Positions 1-12,210 of a stretch of DNA of 64,000 nucleotides are shown one piece after another; positions within the stretch are counted from its first letter, which is position 1; each line of letters starts with the position of its first letter. A program made the position numbers and the translations under genes. Location: positions 5,132,563 through 5,196,562 of the forward strand of contig JAJEKV010000020.1 in the NCBI GenBank assembly GCA_021234155.1. The letters are read 5' to 3'. This stretch comes from Isoetes taiwanensis. Its lineage: Eukaryota; Streptophyta; Lycopodiopsida; Isoetales; Isoetaceae. The notes under the pieces are model-generated. The model did no database searches. It had not been told where the DNA came from and was given only the letters and a program-made list of their open reading frames with translations.

Positions 1-930
1 ACGTCATGATGAGGTAGAATGAATGCCATTATCTCTAGACATTAGTTTGATTAAGATATTACAGGAAAGTTATGGTTGTTTATATGTTAAGGGAGTTCAT
101 GTTCTTGCTTTGAGATGTGCAATGAGATGTTGTCACTTGGTTATGAAATATCTTGATGAACCTCATTCTATTGTATTGCATTGCTCTGTGGTTATTCTTG
201 GAAGTAAGATGCATGAGGATTCTATGATATCTCGTATTGGATCAACCTGTAAGGTTATTGGTGATATTCTATCTTGTAAAGTCATGATGGATGATGTTGC
301 ATCTTTCATTGCAAACGGACCATCTTCGGAGGCGTGGAATGGCCGTGAGACTCCGCGTCCGTTCTAGATGGCTAGACGGATGGCATGTTGCATTTACGGC
401 CCACCTTCGGAGGGATGGGGTGGCCGTGTAACTCCGCATCCGAGCTAGATGGCCCGACGGATGAGTTAAACCCTGTACGTACAGATGGAGAGAGTGGTCT
501 CCTTGGGGTCGCAACCCAAGGATTACGCTTGGCATATGTGCATATATACAGAAGGTTGATGTGAATGTAAACATGCTTGTAGTCTGTGTTCTAACTAATG
601 CAGGGCGTAGTGGAGCAAGTAAAATTATTGTTGTTCTTATCTTTTATGGATATGCTAGATTACTTTGTGGGTGATGTTATATGTGGGATTTTGATATTGT
701 GAAGGTTCCCGAAATGTTTCCTCCCCACTTAGTCCTTGTGGACTAATCCCTTGTATTGTCTGTGTATGTTTAAGAGGGTACGTCCTGAGCTGAGAATGCG
801 TTATTCAGGGGGAGAGACTGGGGATGAAGTTGCGCGAGCAGAGCATTTTCCCGAGTCATCCTCAGTGACCTATAAGGAGGAGAATTCGGAGTGACCTGTT
901 GAGCTATAGGAGTTGTAGTATGCCAAGACT
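1..930. other. Unassigned left edge with a short direct duplication
   Basis: No gene is recognised here. A 114-codon open frame at 23-367 (+) matches no family I know and probably is chance or a remnant. A segment of about 65 bp is directly duplicated with a period of about 81 bp (315-381 and 396-462). Each copy has the pattern CTTCGGAGG, GGCCGTG, CTCCGC, CTAGATGGC and GACGGATG in that order. Confidence 0.4.
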
Positions 931-959
931 CACACACTCACCCCGGTTTTTGGTCCACT

Positions 960-1640
960 GTTGAAAACATCAGTTTTGGTAGGTCTACATGTCCTGTTTT
1001 CAAAGAATCCTACATGTGGATTTGTGAAGGTATGGTTTTGTTCGATAATGGTGTTCTTTTTTCAGTGGACTAAAACATCCACTGTTGTTTTGTAGTTTCT
1101 TCTATTGTGACATGTCATTTTATAATACAATCCACTGTAGGAAAGAGTACTTGAATTTCTACATGTCTAATAATTCTATTGTCACATGTCTTTGTAGATG
1201 TAGGAAAGAATATTTGATTCTCTACATGTCCTATACTTCCATTCACATGTCTTTATAGTAGTAGGACAGAGTACTTTATTTGCTAAGGCATTGTAGGAAA
1301 GAATACATGAATTACGACATGTGTAATACTTCTATTGTCACATGTCTTTATAGAAGTCGGAAAGAATACTTGATTCTCTACATGTCATATGCTTCCATGT
1401 CACATGTCTTTATAGTAGTAGGATGAGTACTTTATTTGCTAAGGCATTGTAGGAAAGAATACATGAATTACGACATGTGTAATACTTCTATTCTCACATG
1501 TCTTTTTAGAAGTAGGAAAGATTACTTGATTCTCTACATGTCCTATCCTTCCATATCACGGGTCTTTATAGTGGTAGGACAGAGTACTTGATTTGCTACA
1601 TGTGATGCACGCACCCATCACATGTTCTTATACTAGTATT
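960..1640. repeat. ~155-bp tandem repeat rich in ACATGTC
   Basis: Units start with CACATGTCTTTATAG at about 1184, 1341 and 1495. Within each unit a 'gaatacttgattctctacat' stretch is followed by a shorter half beginning with another CACATGTCTTTATAG copy (1246, 1400). Copies differ by scattered substitutions and small indels. The left edge (931-985) resembles the reverse complement of 17802-17836, so the array may be the inside of a mobile element. Confidence 0.7.
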
Positions 1641-1694
1641 CCATGTAACACAAGTTACTTCAACTACTTCAATTACTTAACACCTATTTTTGCA

Positions 1695-3275
1695 TAACGT
1701 ATAACCAACATGCCAAGGTGGCTCTAACATGCCACCTAGGCTCAAACATGCCAAGGTGGCTCCAACATGCCACCTAGGCTCCAACATGACAAAATGGCTC
1801 AAACATGCCACCTAGGCTCCAACGTGCTCAAACATGCCTTGCAGCTCCAACATGCCACCTATGCTCCAACTTGCCAAGGTGGCTCAAATATGCCACGTGG
1901 GCTCCAACATGCCACCTAGGCTCCAACATTCCTAGGTGGCTCAAACATGCCACACATAGGCTCAAACATGCCCATGCAGGGCTCACTTAGGCTCCAACAT
2001 GCCACTAGGGCTCAAACATGCCAAGGTGGCTCAAACATGCCACCTAGGCTCCCAACATGCCACCTAGGCTCAAACATGCTGTGTGGCTCAAATATGCCAA
2101 GGTGTGCTCAAACATGCCACCTAGGCTCCAACATGCCACCTAGGCTCAAACATGCCAAGGTGGCTCAAACATGCCACGTGGGCTCCACCATGCCACCCTA
2201 GCCTCCAACATGCCAAGGTGGCTCACAACATGCCACCTAGGTTTAAATATGCCAAGTTGGCTCAAACATGCCACCTAGGCTCCAACATGCCACCGTGGCT
2301 CTAACCTGCCACCTAGGCTCAAACATGCCACGTGGGCTCCAACATGCCACGTACCAAGGTGGCTCCAACATGCCACCTAGGCTCCAACATGCTCAAACAT
2401 GCCACGCTGGCTCTAACATGCCACCTATGCTCCAACTTGCCAAGGTGGCTCAAATATGCCACGTGGGCTCCAACATGCAAAGGTGGCTCAAGCATGCCAC
2501 TGGGGGCTCCAACATGCCACCTAGGCTCTAACATGGCAAGGTGGCTCAAACATGCCACGTGGTCTCCAACATGCCACCCTAGGCTCCAACATGCCAAGGT
2601 GGCTCCAACATGCCAAGGTGGCTCAAACATGCCACCTAGGCTCCAACGTGCTCAAACATGCCAAGGTGGCTTAAACATGCCACGTGGGCTCCAACATGCC
2701 AAGGTGGCTCAAACATGCCACCTAGGCTCAAACATGCCAAGGTGGTTCCCACATGCCAAGGTGGCTCCAACATGCCACCTAGGCTCAAACATGCCAAGGT
2801 GGCTCAAACATGCCAAGGTGGCTCAAACATGCCACCTAGGTGCAAATATGACAAAATGGCTCAAACATGCCACCTAGGCTCCAACGTGCTCAAACATGCC
2901 ACGCGGGCTCCAACATACCACCTATGCTCCAACTTGCCAAGGTGGCTCAAATATGCCCCACGTGGGCTCCAACATGCCACCTAGGCTCCAACATTCCTAG
3001 GTGGCTCAAACATGCCATCTAGGCTCCAACATGCCACCCAGGCTCAAACATGCCAGGTGGCTCAAACATGCCAAGGTGGGCTCAAACATGCCACCTAGGC
3101 TCCGACATGCCAAGGTGGCTCAAACATGCCACGTGGACTCCATAATGCCACGTGGGCTCCAACATGCCAAGGTGGCTCCAACATGCCATGCAGGCTCCAA
3201 CATGCCAAGGTGGCTCAGGCATGCCACCAAGTCTCAAGCATGCCACCTAGGCACCCCAAGTGGTGACATGGCATG
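1695..3275 (+). repeat. 19-bp minisatellite array, forward block
   Basis: About 80 copies of a 19-bp unit in two main alternating forms: CAACATGCCACCTAGGCTC and CAACATGCCAAGGTGGCTC, with a CACGTGG variant. Because 19 is not a multiple of 3 and the unit has no stop in any forward frame, long open frames run through it. They encode the same 19-residue periodic peptide and should not be read as genes. Confidence 0.95.
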
Positions 3276-3299
3276 CCAAGTAAGCAAGGTCAAGTTTTG

Positions 3300-4870
3300 A
3301 CTAGGCCAAAAAACCAAAGATGTCCATCTTTGGTCTTTTCATTGGGTGATGTTGGCAAATTTTAGGTGACATGGCTAGATGATGGTGACATGGACCTTGG
3401 ATGTCTTTGCAAACACCGCGTGCACGGGCACCTCGGCGGCCCCTTTCTTGTGAAGGGGAGTCTCCGAAAGGTATATATGCTGGTGCATTTTTTCTGCGTG
3501 CCGGCGTCATGCTCGCACATCCCGCCAAGATTTCACCTTTTTCGAGACCCGGATTTTTATCTGTGCTTTTCTTTGTGTTTATGCTCGGAAATTCATAATT
3601 AATGCATGGGGCGGGGAAAAATCCTGGTTTTCAGCCAGCTGGCTTGCCAAGTGGCCCCGAGAGTATAGGAAATCCCCCGGTATTGCGGATGAGTTTTAGA
3701 CCCTCGATTTTTTATTGGGATGGCCGCCGTTGGCCCTAACAAGGTTTAGACCACGTTTTTCGATTTTTGGGGCATGGAGGAGGCCGGGATTACGATCCGA
3801 CCTCGCCCGGCGTCGTCCGAAGCGGGCGAAATTACCCTAGGGGACAAGTTCCACGGCGAAGTTTTCCCCAGGGGATCAATCACTTACCCCTCACTAGGAG
3901 GTATTGAAAGATCCACCTCCATGCCAATTGACTACAAGTGTGTAGTAAACGACCTACTTTGGCGTTTCTTGGAGAGGGGTGGTCTTACGCCTACCTAAAC
4001 TTGGTCCCCTAGGTAATGGGGATGTTAGGGTCCATTGGCGGAGCCAGTTCTCGATTCGGAGTGGGGGTCCAGCCCCGCCCTCGACCCCGGCTTGGAGAAC
4101 AAGATACTTGGGGTTCACCCCGAGGCCCTGGTAGAAGATTGAAGTGAGAATAGCGACACTAGGGATTTCGCTAGGTGGTATACATGTGACCACGGAGAAG
4201 CAAAGCTAGCTCCACTACCTAGTAGGACGTTACCGACCCGGTGGTCTCGGGAGGGGTTGGCTCGGGAAGCTCGTCTCATGCCTGCCGCTTGTGCTTCACC
4301 TTTTCGGAGACCCAATTTTTATCTGTGCTTTTCTTTGTGTTTATGCTCAGGAAATTCATAATTAATGCATGGGGGGAGGGGAAAAATCCTGGTTTTCAGC
4401 CAGCTGGCTTGTCAAGTGTCCCCAGAGTATAGGAAAATCCCGGTATTTCGGATGAGTTTTAGACCCCGATTTTTTGATTGGGATGGCCACCGCTGGCCTT
4501 GAACAGGTTTAGACCACGTTTTCGATTTTGGGGCATGGAGGAGGCCCCGGATTTGGAAATCCGACCCCGCCAAGTCGTCGTCCAAAGTAGGGAAATTACC
4601 CTTGGGGACAAGTTCCTGGCCGGAGGTTTTCCCGGGGATCAATCACTTACCCCTCACTAGGAGGTATTCAAAGATCCACCTCCATGCCAATTGACTACAA
4701 GTGTGTAGTAAACGACCTACTTTGGCGTTTCTTGGAGAGGGGGTGGTTTAAAACCTGAAACTTGGTCCCCTAGGTAATGGGGATGTTCCGGGTCCATTGG
4801 CGAGCCGCCGGGTTCCCGATTATCCCAATCAAAAAATCCTAAAACTCATCCGAGAACAAGATACTTCCTA
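3300..4870 (+). repeat. Satellite module block, forward (0.77-kb unit)
   Basis: The block opens with a conserved ~120-bp segment (3300-3420) containing the hairpin AAAGATGTCCATCTTTGGT, also present inverted at 6620-6735 and direct at 8522-8635. The 0.77-kb unit then starts at about 3530 and again at about 4298. Landmarks are the motif CATAATTAATGCATGGGG, a GACTACAAGTGTGTAGTAAA segment and GGTGGTATACATGTGACC. No coding potential is seen. The end (4815-4960) is a patchwork of forward and reverse module fragments marking an inversion junction. Confidence 0.85.
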
Positions 4871-6735
4871 TACGGGTAGAAGATTGAAGTGCCAATAGAA
4901 AAACTGATTTTTCCCTAGGGTGGTATGCATTGAATTATGAGAAGAAAAAAGCTATAAACACAAAGAAAAGCACGTAAAATACCTGCCCAAAAAGGTGAAG
5001 CACAAGCGAGGCATGAGACGAAGATTTCCCAGCCAACCCCTTCCTGAGGCCACCGGCCTCGGTAACGCCCTACTAGGTAGTGGAGCTAGCTTGCTTCTCC
5101 GCGGGTCACATGTATACCACCTAGCCCCTAGTTTCGCTATTCTCACTTAACTTCTACCGATTTTTTCGTGGTGAACCCTATCTTGTTCTTGCCGGGCTGC
5201 CGGGGGACTGAGGGACGGTGCTGGACCCCCACCCGGTCCCAGAACCTGCTCCTCCAATGGACCCTAACATCCCCATTACCCCAGGGGACCAAGTTTCGGG
5301 CAAAAACCACCCCCTCTCCAAGAAACGCCAAAGTAGGTCGTTTTACTACACAACTTGTAGTCAATTGGCATGGAGGTGGATGTCAATACCTCCTAGTGAG
5401 GGGTAAGTGATTGATCCCGGGAAAACTCGCCGCGGGAACTTGTCCCCTAGGGTAATTTCGCCTTCTGGGACGACGCCAAGCGCAGGTCGGATCGCCAACC
5501 GGCCTCCTCCATGCCCCAAAAATCGAAAAACGTGGTCTAAACCCCGCCAAGGCCAACCCGTGGCCATCCCAATCAAAAATCGAGGGTCTAAAACTCATCC
5601 GGAAATACCGGGATTTTCCTATACTCCGGGACACTTGACAAGCCACGGCTGAAAACCAGGATTTTTCCCCGCCCCATGCATTAATTATGAATTTCCTGAG
5701 CATAAACACAAAGAAAAGCATGTGATAAAAATTCGGTCTCAAAAAGGTGAAGCAGAAGTGCAGGCATGAGACGAAGCCCGAGCCAACCCCTTCCGGAGAC
5801 CACGGGTCGGTAACGCCCTACCAGGTAGTGGAGCTAGCTTTTTCTCCTCCGGTCACATGTATACCACCTAGCAGCCCCTAGTGCCGCTATTCTCACTTCA
5901 ATCTTCTACCGTGGCCTCGTGGTGAACCCTAAGTATCTTGTTCTCCAAGCCGGGGGTCGAGGACGGGCTGGACCCCCACCCGAACCGAGAACTGCTCCTC
6001 CAATGGACCCGAACATCCCCATTACCTAGGGACCAAGTTTCAGGCAGTAAGACCACCCTCCAAGAAACGCCAAAGTAGGTCGTTTACTACACACTTGTAG
6101 TCAATTGGCATGGAGGTGGATGTCAATACCTCCTAGTGAGGGGTAAGTGATTGATCCCCGGGAAAACCCGGCTGCCGGAACTTGTCCCCTAGGGTAATTT
6201 CGCCGTCCGGACGACGCCGGGCGAGGTCGGATCGCCAATCCGGGCCTCCTCCATGCCCCAAAATCGAAAAACGTGGTCTAAACCTTTGTTAGGGGCCAAC
6301 GGCATGCCATCCCAATAAAAATCGAGGGTCTAAAACTCATCCGCAATACCGGGATTTTCCTATACTCGGGCCACTTGGCAAGCCAGCTGGCTGAAAACCA
6401 GGATTTTTTCCCGCCCCATGCATTAATTATGAATTTCCTGAGCATAAAACACAAAGAAAAGCACGATAAAAATCCGGTCTCAAAAAAAGGTGAAATCTTG
6501 GCGGGATGTGCAAGATGACGCAAGATAATGCAAAAGAGAAAAATGCACCAGCATATATACCTTCTGAGACTCCCCTTCACAAGAAAGGGGGGCAGGCCGA
6601 GGTGCTCCGGCCCCTGTTTGTAAAAAGACATCCAAGGTCCATGTCACCATCATCTAGCCATGTCACCTAAAAATTTGCCAACATCACCCATCGAAAAGAC
6701 CAAAGATGGACATCTTTGGTTTTTGGCCTAGTCAA
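4871..6735 (-). repeat. Satellite module block, inverted
   Basis: The same 0.77-kb modules as 3300-4870 read on the minus strand, with unit landmarks near 4985, 5735 and 6490. The segment ends at 6735 with the reverse complement of the 3300-3420 leader. Together with the inverted minisatellite that follows, it forms the reverse arm of a large imperfect inverted repeat. Confidence 0.85.
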
Positions 6736-7806
6736 AACTTGACCTTGCTTACTTGGCATGCCATGTCACCACTTGGGGTGCCTAGGTGGCATGCTTGAGA
6801 CTTGGTGGCATGCCCGAGCCACCTTGGCATGTTTGAGCCCAGATGGCATGTTGGAGCCACCTTGGCATGTTGGAGCCCACGTGGCATTATGGAGTCCACG
6901 TGGCATGTTTGAGCCACCTTGGCATGCCCGGAGCCTAGGTGGCATGTTTGAGCCCACCTTGGAGATGTTTGAGCCACCCGGCATGTTTGAGCCCCGGGTG
7001 GCATGTTGGAGCCTAGATGGCATGTTTGAGCCACCTAGGAATGTTGGAGCCCAGGTGGCATGTTGGAGCCCACGTGGCATATTTGAGCCACCTTGGCAAG
7101 TTGGAGCATAGGTGGTATGTTGGAGCCCCGTGGCATGTTTGAGCACGTTGGAGCCTAGGTGGCATGTTTGAGCCATTTTGTCATGTTTCAGCCTAGGTGG
7201 CATGTTTGAGCCACCTTGGTATGTTTGAGCCACCTTGGCATGTTTGAGCCTAGGTGGCATGTTGGAGCCACCTTGGCATGTGGGAACCACCTTGGCATGT
7301 TTGAGTTTAGGTGGCATGTTTGAGCCACCTGGCATGTTGGAGCCCACGTGGCATGTTTGCCACCTTGGCATGTTTGAAAGACTGGAGCCTAGGTGGCATG
7401 TTTGAGCCAACTTGGCATGTTGGAGCCACCTTGGCATGTTGGAGCCTAGGTGGCATGTTGGAGACCACGTGGCATGTTTGAGCCACCTTGCCATGTTAGA
7501 GCCTAGGTGGCATGTTGGAGCATTTTCTGTGGCATGCTTGAGCCACCTTTGCATGTTGGAGCCACATGGCATATTTGAGCCACCTTGGCAAGTTGGAGCA
7601 TAGGTGGCATGTTAGAGCCCGCGTGGCATGTTTGAGCATGTTGGAGCCTAGGTGGCATGTTGGAGCCACCTTGGTACGTGGCATGTTGGAGCCCACGTGG
7701 CATGTTTGAGCCTAGGTGGCAGGTTAGAGCCACGGTGGCATGTTGGAGCCTAGGTGGCATGTTTGAGCCAACTTGGCATATTTAAGCCTAGGTGGCATGT
7801 TGTGAG
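6736..7806 (-). repeat. 19-bp minisatellite array, inverted block
   Basis: The 19-bp unit of 1695-3275 in reverse complement (GAGCCTAGGTGGCATGTTG and GAGCCACCTTGGCATGTTG). Long stop-free frames on either strand, including a 268-codon one on the minus strand, follow from the repeat unit. The orientation flips at about 7800-7810, where the array meets its own forward version. Confidence 0.95.
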
Positions 7807-8500
7807 CCACCTAGGCTCCAACATGCCAAGGTGGCTCCAACATGCCAAGGTGGCTCAAACATGCCACCTAGGCTCCAACGTGCTCAAACATGCCAAGGTG
7901 GCTTAAACATGCCACGTGGCTCCCAACATGCCAAGGTGGCTCAAACATGCCACCTAGGCTCAAACATGCCAAGGTGGTTCCCACATGCCAAGGTGGCTCC
8001 AACATGCCACCTAGGCTCAAACATGCCAAGGTGGCTCAAACATGCCAAGGTGGCTCAAACATGCCACCTAGGCTGCAACATGACAAAATGGCTCAAACAT
8101 GCCACCTAGGCTCCAACGTGCTCAAACATGCCACGCGGGCTCCAACATACCACCTATGTCCAACTTGCCAAGGTGGCTCAAATATGCCGTGGGGCTCCAA
8201 CATGCCACCTAGGCTCCAACATTCCTAGGTGGCTCAAACATGCCATCTAGGGCTCCAACATGCCACCCAGTGCTCAAACATGCCGTGGCTCAAACATGCC
8301 AAGTGGTTTCAAACATGCCACCTAGGCCCGACATGCCAAGGTGGTTTCAAACATGCCACGTGGACTCCATAATGCCACGTGGGCTCCAACATGCCAAGGT
8401 GGCTCCAACATGCCATGCGTGCTCCAACATGCCAAGGTGGCTCGTGCATGCCACCAAGTCTCAAGCATGCCACCTAGGCACCCCAAGTGGTGACATGGCA
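7807..8500 (+). repeat. 19-bp minisatellite array, second forward block
   Basis: Forward units again. The order of unit variants from 7807 closely follows 2583-3275, for example the 'CTCCAACGTGCTCAAACATG' join and the 'TGACAAAATGGCTCAAACAT' variant. The block is therefore a segmental copy of the first array's right half, not independent amplification. Confidence 0.95.
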
Positions 8501-11500
8501 TGCCAAGTAAGCAAGGTCAAGTTTTGACTAGGTTAAAACCAAAGATGTCCATCTTTGGTCTTTTCATTGGGTGATGTTGGCAAATTTTAGGTGACATGGC
8601 TAGATGATGGTGACATGGACCTTGGATGTCCGAACACGGGCAGCACCTCGACTACGCCCCTTTCTTTGTGAAGGGGAGTCTCCGAAAGGTATATATGCTG
8701 GTGCATTTTCTTCATGCGATGCAGCGTCATGCTGCACATCCTGCCAAGATTTCACCTTTTTTCGAGACCCGGATTTTTATCTGTGCTTTTCTTTGTGTTT
8801 ATGCTCCGGAAATTCATAATTAATGCATGGGGCAGGGAAAAATCCTGGTTTTCAGCCAGCTGGCTTGCCAAGTGGCCCCGAGAGTATAGGAAAATCCCCG
8901 GTATTGCCGGATGAGTTTTAGACCCTCGATTTTTTATTGGGATGGCCGCCGTTGGCCCTAACAAGGTTTAGACCACGTTTTCGATTTTGGGGCATGGAGG
9001 AGGCCCCGGATTGGCGATCCGACCTCCGCCAAGGCCGTCCGAACGGGCGAAATTACCCTAGGGGACAAGTTCCACGGCGAAGTTTTCCTGTGGGATCAAT
9101 CACTTACCCCTCACTAGGAGGTATTCAAAGATCCACCTCCATGCCAATTGACTACAAGTGTGTAGTAAACGACCTACTTTGGCGTTTCTTGGAGAGGGGG
9201 TGGTCTTCTGCCCACGAAACTTGGTCCCCTAGGTAATGGGGATGTTCCGGGTCCATTGGCGGAGCCAGTTCTCGGTTCCGGAGTGGGGGTCCAGCCCGTC
9301 CTCAGCCCCCAGCTTGGAGAACAAGATACTTGGGGTTCACCCTGAGGCCCTGGTAGAAGATTGAAGTGAGAATAGCAGCACTAGGACTGCTAGGTGGTAT
9401 ACATGTGACCACGGAGAAGCAAAGCTAGCTCCACTACCTAGTAGGACGTTACCGACCCGGTGGTCTCCGGAAGGGGGTTGGCTCGGAAGCTCGTCTCATG
9501 CCTCTGCTTGTGCTTCACCTTTTTTCGAGACCCGAATTTTTATCTGTGCTTTTCTTTGTGTTTATGCTCCGGAAATTCATAATTAATGCATGGGGCAGGG
9601 AAAAATCCTGGTTTTCAGCCAGCTGGCTTGTCAAGTGTCCCCGAGAGTATAGGAAAATCCCCGGTATTTCCGGATGAGTTTTAGACCCTCGATTTTTGAT
9701 TGGGATGGCCACCGTTGGCCTTGACAGTGGTTTAGACCACGCTGATTTTGGGGCATGGAGGAGGCCCCGGATTGGCGATCCGACCTCAAGGCCGTCGTCG
9801 TCCGAACGCGAGAAATTACCCTAGGGGACAAGTTCCACGGCGAAGTTTTCCCTGTGGGATCAATCACTTACCCCTCACTAGGAGGTATTCAAAGATCCAC
9901 CTCCATGCCAATTGACTACAAGTGTGTAGTAAATCCACCTACTTTGGCGTTTCTTGGAGAGGGTGGTTTTACGCCTAAAAAACTTGGTCCCCTAGGTAAT
10001 GGGGATGTTCCGGGTCCATTGGCGAGCCAGGTTCTCGTTCCCGAGTGGGGGTCCAGCCCCCTCGCCCCGCCTTGGATTAGCCCAGTAAGAACAAGATACT
10101 TGGGGTTCACCCCGAGGCCCCGTAGAAGATTGAAGTGACAATAGGAGCACTAGGACTGCTAGGTGGTATACATGTGACCACGGAGAAGAAAAGCTAGCTC
10201 CATCGCCAAGATGACGTTACCACCCGGTGGCCTCCGGAAAGGGGTTGGCTCGAAGCTCGCCTCATGCCTCTGCTTGTGCTTCTATTGTCTGCATTTTCTT
10301 TTTGCGGTGCGGCGCCATGTTGCATATCCCGCCAAGATTTCACCTTTTTCGAGACCCGGATTTTTATATCGTTTTTTTTGTGTTTATGTCTCGGAAATTC
10401 ATAATTAATGCATGGGGCGGGAAAAATCCTGATTTTCAGCCAGCTGGCTTGCCAAGTGGTCGCGAGCGCATGAGGAAAATCCCCGGTATTTTCGGGCGAA
10501 GCTTTAGACCCTCGATTTTTTATTGGGATGGCCACCGCTATTCCGGATGTGGTTTAGACCACGTTTTCGATTTTGGGGCATGGAGGAGGCCCCGGATTGG
10601 CGATCCGACCTCTCCACATCGCCCTGAACGAAATTACCCTAGAGGACAAGTTCCACTACCGTTTTCCTGTGGGATCAATCACTTACCCCCACTAGGAGGT
10701 ATTCAAAGATCCACCTCCATGCCAATTGACTACAAGTGTAGTAAAACGACCTACTTTGGCGTTTCTTGGAGAGGGGGTGGTCTTTCGCCCACCTAAACTT
10801 GGTCTCCTAGGTAATGGGGATGTTCCGGTCCATTGGCGAGCAGCCTCGGCCCGAGTGGGGTCCCCGCCCTCGCCCCCGCCTTGGACTAGCCTCGGCGAGA
10901 ACAAGATACTTGGGGTCACCCCGAGGCCCCGGTAGAAGATCGAAGTGAGAATAGCAAAGACTAGGGATCGCTAGGTGGTATACATGTGACCACGGAGAAG
11001 CAAAGCTAGCTCCACCGCCCAAGAGGGACGCTATCGACCGGTGGCCTCCTGGAAGGGGTTGGCTCTAAGCCTCGCCTCATGCCTCCGCTTGTGCTTCTAT
11101 TGCCGGTGCATTTTTTCTTTATGTGTGCGGCGCCATGTCGCACATCCCGCCAAGATTTCACCTTTTTTCGAGACCCGGATTTTTATCCTGTGCTTTTCTT
11201 TGTGTTTATGATCCGGAAATTCATGATTAATGCATGGGGGGCAGGAAAAATCATGGTTTTCAGCCCACCTGGCTTGCCAAGTGGCCCCGAAGTGCACAGA
11301 AAATCCCGGTATTTCGGGTGAGCTTTAGACACTCGATTTTTGATTGGGATGGCCACCGCTGGCCCTCGGCTGTGGTTTAGACCACGTTTTTTGATTTTGG
11401 GGCATGGAGGAGGCCCCTGATTGGCGATCCGACCTCTCCATGTCATCCGAACGCCGAATTTACCCTAGGGGACAAGTTCCACGCCCTCTTGATCGGGAGG

Positions 11501-11510
11501 AGCATCCCCT
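8501..11510 (+). repeat. Satellite module array, forward (0.77-0.82-kb units)
   Basis: The leader (8522-8635) is followed by four module starts at about 8750, 9520, 10338 and 11156, so unit length changes from 770 to about 818 bp. Divergence between units increases to the right. No gene is recognised; open frames are short and not conserved between units. Confidence 0.9.
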
Positions 11511-12210
11511 GGGTAAATCCTACCAAACCCTAGGGTTTGGTAGGGTTTACATCTCGAGCGCCAAGACGGAGACTAACACATCCAAAACTTTGCATGGAGT
11601 TCTCTGTGTATGCTCCGGGGACCATGGTCGAGATGGGGTCAAATCCCCAAGAAGCAAAGATGCTTTTCCGACTCCCTTCATTGGAAAGGGGCTTGTGAAG
11701 GGGAGTCTCCAAAGGTATGCCAGACCGGAAATTTGGCTCGCCTCCCGCCAGCCATGAGGGTAATCCAAAGACGGGTATTCCACGCCGATCCCGGGCCCTC
11801 CGGGTCATCTGGAGCATCCTTTAATGTAAACCCTATCAAACCCTAGGGTTTGCTAGGGTTTACATCTCGACCATCAAGACGGAGACTCACACATCCGAAA
11901 CTTTGCATGGAGTTCTCTGTGTATGCTCTGGGGACCATGCCCGGAGATGGGGTCGAATCCCCCTGCGCAGCATGCTTTTCCAGACTCCCCTTCACTGGAA
12001 AGGGGCTTGTGAAGGGGAGTCTCCGAAAGGTATGCTGCACCGGGAAATTTGGCCCTGTCTCCCAGTGCCATGAGGGTAATCCAGCACGGGTATTCCACGT
12101 CAGATCCTGGGCCCTCTGGGTCATCGGAGCATCCCCAGAATGTAAACCCTATCAAACCCTAGGGTTTGCTAGGGTTTACATCTCGAGCGTCAAGACGGAG
12201 ACTCACACGG
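11511..12210 (+). repeat. ~315-bp tandem units with head-to-head telomere-like motif
   Basis: Two full units and one partial. Each starts with a ~38-bp near-palindrome centred on AAACCCTAGGGTTT (11525-11538, 11838-11851, 12154-12167). The rest shares the segment CTTGTGAAGGGGAGTCTCC with the leader of the 0.77-kb modules (near 3450, 8665), so the families are related. The AAACCCT units match the plant telomere repeat in sequence. Confidence 0.85.

Noticed and set aside
1805-3300. Several long open frames encoding Met/Pro/His/Gly-rich repeat peptides (also at 6732-8527)
   Set aside because: The 19-bp unit has no stop codon in these frames and 19 is not a multiple of 3, so open frames arise automatically. 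No start context, splice structure or domain.
1695-8500. Regular short repeats as a possible CRISPR array
   Set aside because: Units are contiguous 19-mers without unique spacers, and the window is eukaryotic with no cas genes.
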